A stretch of 6,920 bases of DNA from an uncultured Lentisphaeria bacterium (GTDB lineage Bacteria > Verrucomicrobiota > Lentisphaeria > Victivallales > Victivallaceae), in contig CAIJKT010000428.1 in NCBI GenBank assembly GCA_903821255.1, positions 1-6,920 of the forward strand. The letters are read 5' to 3'. The notes under the pieces were generated by a model, which was not told the origin of the DNA, ran no database searches, and saw only the letters and a list, made by a program, of their open reading frames with translations. A program made the position numbers and the translations under genes. Each line of letters begins with the position of its first letter. Within the stretch, counting starts at the first letter, position 1. This document shows positions 1 to 4,403 of the stretch, in pieces.

Positions 1-698
1 CCGTTGGCCTGGATGGTGTAGGAATTATAGCGTCCGTCAATCGTGCCGGTCGGCAGATTCACATTTGCATTCTGGATTGCCGTCTGAATTTCGTCAATCC
101 CGATTTTCCATGAGGAAAGCAGCTTCGGGTCAAGCTGGATTCTGACCGCGTATTTCTTTGAGCCAAGAACTTGAACCTGGGCGACGCCGTCAATCGTCGA
201 GAGCCGCTGTGAAATCAGCGTCTGCGCATAATAATCCAGCATGGACAGCGGCTGCGTCGGACTGGTCAGCGCAACATACAAAATCGGCTGGTCGCCGGGA
301 TTAAGTTTGAGGTACGTCGGCGGACTGGGCATATCCGCCGGGAGCTGCTTTAGCGTCTGCGATATTGCCGACTGCACATCCTGCGCCGCGGAATCAATGT
401 TCCGGTCAAGACTGAATTGCAGAGTGATCGAGGTCGTTCCCAAAGCGCTGGAAGAGGTCATGGTGTCCAGGCCGGCGATGGTGGAGAACTGCTTTTCCAG
501 CGGAGTGGCCACCGCCGAAGCCATTGTTTCCGGGCTTGCCCCCGGCAGGCCCGCCTGTACCAGGATTATCGGAATGTCAACATTCGGCAGGTCGCTTACC
601 GGCAGCTTGGGATAAGACATCAGCCCGAAAATCAGCAGCCCCAGCGTCAGCAGCGTCGTCATCACCGGGCGCGTAATAAAGATCCTGGAGATATTCAT
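1..698 (-). CDS. RND-family multidrug efflux transporter, HAE1/MdtC-like, N-terminal part (cut by window edge)
   Basis: This is the inner-membrane proton-driven pump of a tripartite efflux system. Only the first 232 codons are visible, of about 1,030 usual for the family. The N-terminus shows the family layout: a short cytoplasmic start with R-P at residues 10-11, TM1 at about 12-28, then the periplasmic porter domain. The porter domain carries LPVSDLPNVDIP (32-43), a PGASPETM segment, VATPLEKQ, and a TSSSALGTTSITLQF stretch. These closely resemble E. coli MdtB/MdtC as I remember those sequences. The ATG at 698 is chosen because it begins the conserved N-terminus and lies 7 bases after the TGA of the upstream fusion-protein gene, with AGGA just before it. 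The two genes are therefore translationally close and almost certainly one operon. The substrate cannot be told from this part. The family call is very secure; the exact subfamily is less so. Confidence 0.95.
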   Translation of the reverse strand, partial: MNISRIFITRPVMTTLLTLGLLIFGLMSYPKLPVSDLPNVDIPIILVQAGLPGASPETMASAVATPLEKQFSTIAGLDTMTSSSALGTTSITLQFSLDRNIDSAAQDVQSAISQTLKQLPADMPSPPTYLKLNPGDQPILYVALTSPTQPLSMLDYYAQTLISQRLSTIDGVAQVQVLGSKKYAVRIQLDPKLLSSWKIGIDEIQTAIQNANVNLPTGTIDGRYNSYTIQAN

Positions 699-705
699 AT
701 CCTGC

Positions 706-1863
706 TCACTTTTTCGCCGGGTTGTTCTCTACTACCGACAGACTGGATTGGACTTTCACCTTTGCTTCAGGATAAAGCCGGATGTGACCGTCGGTGACGA
801 CTGTGTCCCCGGCATTGATCCCGGATTTGATAATCGCCTCTTTCCCGGCAAAGCGTTCAATGATTACAGGCCGGATGGCAATAGTATCATCGGCGCGAAT
901 GATAAAAATATAACTTCCTTCCTGGCTGGTCTGCACCGCCTGCGCCGGCACCACGATTCTGTCTTTATCGACAGACATGGTCAGAACAACATCAACGTAC
1001 TGTCCGGGCCAGAGTTTTCCGCTTTTGTTTTCAAAAGTCCCTTTCAGCCGGACGGTTCCGCTGTTGGTATTGATGTTATTATCAACGAACGTCAGTTCGC
1101 CCCGCTCCTGGACGCCGCCTTCCGCCGGAACTTTTGCATCAACATACAGCTTGCCGAGTTCCATATATTTCTGAATCATCGGCAAGTATGCTTGCGGAAC
1201 TGAAAAACTGACATAAATGGGTTTGGTCTGGGCGATATTCATAATCACCGCGTCATTCGCTTTCATGACCGCGCCTTCGTAATTTATCAAATCTCCCACA
1301 TGCCCGTCGATTGGAGACCGGATGCTGCAATATTCGACATCAAGCGTGGCTTTCTCCACATTCGCCTTGCTGGATCCGACCATGGCTCTTGCCGAATCGG
1401 CAATCGCCCGTATGCGCTTTGTTTCGTCAAATGCGCCGGCCCCGCGCTTAAGCAGTCCTTCTTTCATCTCCGCCTGACGTTCCGCATCCTCGTAAATCAC
1501 AGCATCACGGGCCTGCGTCGCCTGCAATTGCTTCAGCGTCGCCTCGTAGGCACGTGGATCGATTTGCACCAGCATATCGCCCTTTTTAACATAATCCCCT
1601 GGCTTAATATAAATTTTCTTAATCGGGCCGGTGACCATGACTTTTATCGGCACTTCGCTGTACGCTTCAACATTGCCGAAAGTTCTGATTTCCAAAGGCA
1701 TATCTTTAAGCACCGCCTTTTCCGCCATTACCGGAACGACCGGCATGGGCTGCTTGGCGGCTTCCTGTTTTGAGCAGCCGGCCTGGCAAAGCAGAAATGA
1801 ACATATTGCCAGAACGGCAAACGTGTAGTTTAGAAGAATTAATTTAAATTTAATCAGTAACAT
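706..1863 (-). CDS. Periplasmic membrane fusion protein (HlyD/MdtA-like) of an RND efflux pump, probable lipoprotein
   Basis: This is the periplasmic adaptor that links the downstream RND pump to an outer-membrane channel; 385 residues is normal for the family. Residues 1-29 form a hydrophobic signal sequence ending in QAGC, with Cys30 as the likely lipidated residue. The -3 position is Gln rather than the usual Leu, so this is an atypical lipobox. The first lipoyl half lies at about 65-103 (VTGPIKKIYIKPGDYVKKGD, then QIDPRAYEA at 100-108), followed by an alpha-helical hairpin rich in A/Q/K/E at about 105-172. The second lipoyl half is SIRSPIDGHVG (180-190). Then come a beta-barrel domain (IYVSFSVPQAYLP) and a membrane-proximal domain with a WPGQYVDV motif. 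GGAGAG (1868-1873, read on the minus strand) lies 4 bases before the ATG and fixes the start. No outer-membrane TolC-like gene is visible here. Specificity is unknown. Confidence 0.95.
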   Translation of the reverse strand: MLLIKFKLILLNYTFAVLAICSFLLCQAGCSKQEAAKQPMPVVPVMAEKAVLKDMPLEIRTFGNVEAYSEVPIKVMVTGPIKKIYIKPGDYVKKGDMLVQIDPRAYEATLKQLQATQARDAVIYEDAERQAEMKEGLLKRGAGAFDETKRIRAIADSARAMVGSSKANVEKATLDVEYCSIRSPIDGHVGDLINYEGAVMKANDAVIMNIAQTKPIYVSFSVPQAYLPMIQKYMELGKLYVDAKVPAEGGVQERGELTFVDNNINTNSGTVRLKGTFENKSGKLWPGQYVDVVLTMSVDKDRIVVPAQAVQTSQEGSYIFIIRADDTIAIRPVIIERFAGKEAIIKSGINAGDTVVTDGHIRLYPEAKVKVQSSLSVVENNPAKK

Positions 1864-1927
1864 AAATCTCTCCGATCCAAACCCGCCCGCATGGCCGGTA
1901 AATTAAAGATAATAAAACAGGAAGAGT

Positions 1928-1955
1928 ATTATACTCAGAAATCTTACGATTTCAA
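1928..1955 (-). promoter_or_regulatory. Sigma70-type promoter of the efflux operon
   Basis: Read on the minus strand, TTGAAA (1955-1950) and TATAAT (1933-1928) are separated by 16 bases. The -10 is a perfect consensus and the -35 matches 5 of 6. Transcription would start near 1921, giving a leader of about 58 bases before the fusion-protein ATG. This is the best match in the region upstream of the operon. The elements are read directly; activity is inferred. Confidence 0.65.
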
Positions 1956-1988
1956 CAATAAATATGTTGCCAGAGCAACTGAATCATG

Positions 1989-2004
1989 GGAAACTGGCAT
2001 TTCC
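1989..2004. repeat. Short inverted repeat upstream of the efflux promoter (possible regulator site)
   Basis: GGAAA-CTGGCA-TTTCC is a 5-bp perfect inverted repeat with a 6-base spacer. It lies about 34 bp upstream of the efflux -35 box, where a transcription factor could bind. A repeat this short occurs often by chance, and no regulator gene of the efflux operon is in view. The rest of 1864-2175 holds only the two promoter candidates listed here; no gene was seen in it. Confidence 0.2.
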
Positions 2005-2120
2005 TTTTCTGTGCTTTATTCAAAAATTGACGCAATTAAAGAGACTCCGATATTTTAAATTCATTATTTCAAACAACCAATAATCGCAGATTAAAAGCAT
2101 ATCTTTTTATGTGCGCAGGC

Positions 2121-2148
2121 TTGCAAATTTGCCAATAGCGAGTATGTT
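2121..2148 (+). promoter_or_regulatory. Candidate promoter of the tRNA-Val gene
   Basis: TTGCAA (2121-2126), a 16-base spacer and TATGTT (2143-2148) each match the sigma70 consensus at 4 of 6 positions. They would start transcription near 2155, about 20 bases before the tRNA 5' end. The placement suits a tRNA leader but the match is modest. Confidence 0.35.
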
Positions 2149-2175
2149 TTACGTCTGATTTGAACAGTTTTATCC

Positions 2176-2252
2176 GGGCGATTAGCTCAGTTGGCTAGAG
2201 CACTTGGTTTACACCCAAGGTGTCGGGGGTTCGAGTCCCTCATCGCCCACCA
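2176..2252 (+). tRNA. tRNA-Val (anticodon TAC)
   Basis: A full cloverleaf can be folded by eye. The acceptor stem pairs GGGCGAT (2176-2182) with ATCGCCC (2242-2248). The D stem pairs GCTC with GAGC (2185-2188 with 2198-2201). The anticodon stem pairs CTTGG (2203-2207) with CCAAG (2215-2219) around the loop TTTACAC. The variable region is GTGTC. The T stem pairs GGGGG (2225-2229) with CCCTC (2237-2241), with one G-T pair, around TTCGAGT. The anticodon TAC (2210-2212) reads GTA and other valine codons. The discriminator is A2249 and the CCA end (2250-2252) is encoded. It is a single tRNA between an efflux operon on the other strand and the regulator cassette downstream. No clear terminator follows it. 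Confidence 0.97.
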
Positions 2253-2484
2253 TCTTTACCTATGCATGAATCCAGTCAACTGAGCTTGCCGCCTAAAAAA
2301 GTCCGAGTCCGACTGGACTATAAAGATCCTTTTTGCTGCCTAAGAAAAGTCTCTTATCCGAATCAGGCGCTTAAGGATATTGATATCACAAGATATTCCA
2401 GCAGCAAAAATAAAGAGCTTTGCAATTAGCAGAATGATCACAGTAAATTTCTTTTTTTTTTGCCGGAAAATGCATAACGTGATA
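2253..2484. other. Gene-poor AT-rich stretch after the tRNA
   Basis: I see no convincing gene here. The longest candidate on the plus strand starts at ATG 2262 and ends at TAG 2429 (55 codons). It has no ribosome-binding site, a basic low-complexity product and no recognisable motif. A 5-bp hairpin, AGTCC-GACT-GGACT (2306-2319), is followed after 11 bases by TTTTT; it might be a weak 3' end for the tRNA transcript but does not meet the usual form of an intrinsic terminator. A run of ten T (2452-2461) lies upstream of the regulator promoter. Confidence 0.5.
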
Positions 2485-2513
2485 TTGACAAACAAGGGAA
2501 AAGAACATATAAT
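2485..2513 (+). promoter_or_regulatory. Consensus sigma70 promoter of the LacI-family regulator gene
   Basis: TTGACA (2485-2490), a 17-base spacer and TATAAT (2508-2513) match the sigma70 consensus at all 12 positions with ideal spacing. Transcription is predicted to start at about 2519-2521, only about 22 bases before the ATG at 2542. A promoter this strong for a repressor gene implies that it is held down, which fits the dyads lying on the start point. Confidence 0.85.
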
Positions 2514-2516
2514 ATC

Positions 2517-2540
2517 TGAAACGTTTCAAACGGGTTGAAA
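2517..2540. promoter_or_regulatory. Probable autoregulatory operator: overlapping dyads over the start point and leader
   Basis: TGAAACGTTTCA (2517-2528) is a perfect 12-bp palindrome with a central CG, the form typical of LacI/GalR operators such as the CcpA cre family. It covers the predicted transcription start. It overlaps a second dyad, TTTCAA-ACGGG-TTGAAA (2524-2540), so the site reads as three half-sites (TGAAA, TTTCA, TTGAAA). The second dyad ends one base before the ATG and could also fold as an RNA hairpin over the translation start. The adjoining gene encodes a LacI-type protein, so autorepression is the simplest inference. Binding itself is not shown. Confidence 0.7.
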
Positions 2541-2541
2541 A

Positions 2542-3495
2542 ATGAGTGTAACAATCAAAGAGCTGGCACGACAATTGGACATTGCCCCGTCAACAGTAAG
2601 TATGGCGCTTAACGGGGACAGTATGATTGCGGAGAAAACCAGTCTCCGGGTCAAAGAGCTTGCCAGAAAATTAAATTATGTGCCTAATAATTTTGGACGC
2701 GGTTTGCAGTCTCGCAGAAGCCACCTGGTAGGCTATCTGGCGAATTCGTTTACCGAAACATTTTTCAATATTCTTTCGCAGGGTATTTGTGAAACCGCAT
2801 CTATTGCTGACTTTGGCGTGTTGACGGTAATGAATACTAAAGACCGTGAACATCTTAGGAATAACATTCAAATTCTTCTGGAAAAGAACGTTGAAGGCGT
2901 GATTGTAACGGGACAATACGCGCACATAAAAGACCATTTGATTGCCATTGAACAGCGCAATCTCCCCATGGTTTTTTGTTCGTCTGCGGATAGCGGCAAA
3001 CATCCTCATGTCATAATAGACGATTTCAAAGCCGGACAAATTTCGGCAAAACATCTTATTGAGCTGGGACATCGGAGCTTCGCCTGCAGCGGACTATATC
3101 CGGAGCGCCTGGTCGGTAATCGCAGCGCAGTCGCAGAGGCCGGGCTGCCCGAACCGGAGGTCTTTTGTTCACTTGAAACCCTTGAACAAATCATGCTTAA
3201 GAAGAAAGTAACCGCAATAATAGCTTATTCAGATATGGAAGCTATACAGATCAAGCATTTATTGAGCAGGCTTGGAATGTGTATCCCCGACGATGTGTCG
3301 CTGATTGGATTTGACGATTTGTGGTTTGCTGAACTGGAAGAATTCTCTTTTACCACAATAGCGCAACCTAAATTGGAAATCGGGCGGCAGTCAATGCAAC
3401 TGCTGATGGACATAATTAATGGAGCTTCCGCAAAAAATCGAATACTGGAAGCGGAATTGAAAAAAAGAAACAGTACGGCGAAGGCTCGTTGTTGA
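2542..3495 (+). CDS. LacI/GalR-family transcriptional regulator
   Basis: This is a DNA-binding regulator, probably a sugar-responsive repressor. At 317 residues it is slightly shorter than the usual 330-345. The helix-turn-helix is at residues 4-24 (TIKELARQLDIAPSTVSMAL), followed by the family-typical LNYVPN (44-49) and a hinge segment GRGLQSRR (52-59), whose Leu55 corresponds to the leucine that enters the minor groove at a central CG. The periplasmic-binding-protein-like effector domain follows. It shows VEGVIVTG, IIAYSDMEA (226-234), IPDDVSLIGFDD (residues 258-259 are DD), FTTIAQPKLEIGRQ and the near-terminal KKRNST. The segment between AEAGLPEPEV and the VTAII strand looks a little shortened. 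There is no good Shine-Dalgarno; only GGG within the operator lies before the ATG. The pseudopilin gene begins 66 bases downstream with no terminator or clear promoter between, so cotranscription is likely. The effector is unknown. Confidence 0.93.
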   Translation: MSVTIKELARQLDIAPSTVSMALNGDSMIAEKTSLRVKELARKLNYVPNNFGRGLQSRRSHLVGYLANSFTETFFNILSQGICETASIADFGVLTVMNTKDREHLRNNIQILLEKNVEGVIVTGQYAHIKDHLIAIEQRNLPMVFCSSADSGKHPHVIIDDFKAGQISAKHLIELGHRSFACSGLYPERLVGNRSAVAEAGLPEPEVFCSLETLEQIMLKKKVTAIIAYSDMEAIQIKHLLSRLGMCIPDDVSLIGFDDLWFAELEEFSFTTIAQPKLEIGRQSMQLLMDIINGASAKNRILEAELKKRNSTAKARC

Positions 3496-3561
3496 TGTTA
3501 TGAAGAGGTTTTAAAACTCATAAATATCAGACCATAAAACCAATAAACCAGAGGTAAAAAA

Positions 3562-4320
3562 ATGAAATGTCAAGAACAGGAACGGAAGATGAGTCCTTTG
3601 AGTTTTACACTCATTGAACTCCTGGTGGTGATCGCTATCATTGCCATTCTGGCGGCAATGTTGCTGCCGGCGCTGGGTAAAGCCAGGGAAACGGCTCGCG
3701 GAATCGGATGTGCCAATAAACTGAAACAGCTCGGCACCGCAACAGCTTTTTACGAAAATGACTGGAACGGTTTTTTTCCGCCGAATAGTGATACTTCCGT
3801 GCTGAATGGCAGATGGCCGCTCAAGTTGATGACATATATGCAGAAAAATACTCCGTCATGGTATGGTTCCGTCTCCGCGCCCAAGATGGATTTTTACTGC
3901 ACGTCCAATCTGGTATCGCCGTTCCCGAATTTTGTTCATTCTGATTACGCCACCAATTATGCGTGGAATTTCACTCTTATGGCAATTTCACCGAACCTGG
4001 TCAAGAACAACATCTTGAAAAAACCAAGCAGAAGCGGATTGTTCTGGGATGGCGGCGGCCTTAATGGCGCTATGGGACTTGTCGGCAATCCTACGAATCA
4101 GTATATGGCGAACGGTACCTGGAGCATCAGGCCGGTGGACGCGCCCGCATCCAATACAATCGGGTTCAACCATAACAAAACCGCGAATGTGCTTTATGTT
4201 GACAAGCATGCAAAAACTTCTGTTAAGCCGCAGGATTGCCCGAATCCGGCCACCAGCAGCAGCGGGGCTTTTGCCGCAGGCGGTCCCGGAGTTTACAGCA
4301 GCTCCTATCTATGGCTATAA
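3562..4320 (+). CDS. Pseudopilin (prepilin-type N-terminal methylation signal; degenerate H-X9-DG C-terminal motif)
   Basis: This is a 252-residue protein of the type II secretion/type IV pilin-like class. Leader residues 1-14 are polar and basic. The prepilin peptidase site is S14/F15, followed by [20 protein letters not shown] with Glu19 at mature position +5 and a hydrophobic helix at about 15-36. Position -1 is Ser where Gly is usual. The helix continues into [18 protein letters not shown] (Cys50), then [10 protein letters not shown]. Further Cys residues are 113 and 226. Near the C-terminus His204 and Asp214 are exactly nine residues apart, as in the H-X9-DG domain of PVC pseudopilins, but Lys215 replaces Gly. 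GAGGT (3551-3555) six bases before the ATG supports this start; ATG at 3589 is a less likely alternative. Such proteins are abundant in Lentisphaerota, often beside regulators and glycosidases (recalled knowledge). Their role is not established. This one may help secrete or display the downstream enzyme, which is an inference. Confidence 0.92.
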   Translation: MKCQEQERKMSPLSFTLIELLVVIAIIAILAAMLLPALGKARETARGIGCANKLKQLGTATAFYENDWNGFFPPNSDTSVLNGRWPLKLMTYMQKNTPSWYGSVSAPKMDFYCTSNLVSPFPNFVHSDYATNYAWNFTLMAISPNLVKNNILKKPSRSGLFWDGGGLNGAMGLVGNPTNQYMANGTWSIRPVDAPASNTIGFNHNKTANVLYVDKHAKTSVKPQDCPNPATSSSGAFAAGGPGVYSSSYLWL

Positions 4321-4321
4321 T
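4292..4321 (+). promoter_or_regulatory. Promoter-like sequence overlapping the pseudopilin stop codon
   Basis: TTTACA (4292-4297), an 18-base spacer and TATAAT (4316-4321) match the sigma70 consensus at 5 of 6 and 6 of 6 positions. The -10 includes the TAA stop of the pseudopilin. Transcription would begin near 4328, so the glycosidase mRNA would carry a leader of about 75 bases containing the intrinsic terminator. It could be a chance match in coding DNA, but the position is suggestive because no other promoter is seen for the downstream gene. Confidence 0.4.
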
Positions 4322-4340
4322 ATAAGTAACGGACTTGCGC

Positions 4341-4366
4341 ACGGCGGGAAAGCCTGCCGTTTTTTT
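4341..4366 (+). terminator. Strong intrinsic terminator between pseudopilin and glycosidase genes
   Basis: ACGGCGGG (4341-4348) pairs with CCTGCCGT (4353-4360) around the loop AAAG, giving eight pairs including one G-U, followed directly by six T (4361-4366). This is a textbook rho-independent terminator 20 bases after the pseudopilin stop and 37 bases before the next ATG. It should end most regulator-pseudopilin transcripts, leaving the downstream gene to read-through or to its own promoter. Confidence 0.9.
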
Positions 4367-4403
4367 AATATTACAAGGTTTTTAATTTTTTCAGGGAGGA
4401 ATT

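Noticed and set aside
241..1773. Several plus-strand open frames opposite the efflux genes
   Set aside because: They are antisense to clearly recognisable RND and fusion-protein genes and their products show no family features.
2306..2335. Hairpin AGTCC-GACT-GGACT followed by TTTTT as a tRNA terminator
   Set aside because: The stem has only 5 pairs and the T run begins 11 bases after it, so it does not fit an intrinsic terminator. It is only mentioned in the description of the stretch.
2262..2429. A 55-codon plus-strand frame just after the tRNA
   Set aside because: There is no ribosome-binding site, no promoter and no motif. Its longer version would start inside the tRNA gene.
2452..2461. 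Run of ten T as a phase-variable switch or UP element
   Set aside because: It lies about 24 bases upstream of the -35, outside the usual spacer and beyond the main UP-element zone, and nothing else supports a switching role.
3508..3517. Palindrome GTTTTAAAAC upstream of the pseudopilin as a second operator
   Set aside because: It lacks the central CG and the TGAAA arms of the operator before the regulator gene, and a 10-bp AT palindrome is likely by chance in this base composition.
3496..3561. A separate promoter for the pseudopilin
   Set aside because: No -35/-10 pair with acceptable spacing was found; cotranscription with the regulator is simpler.
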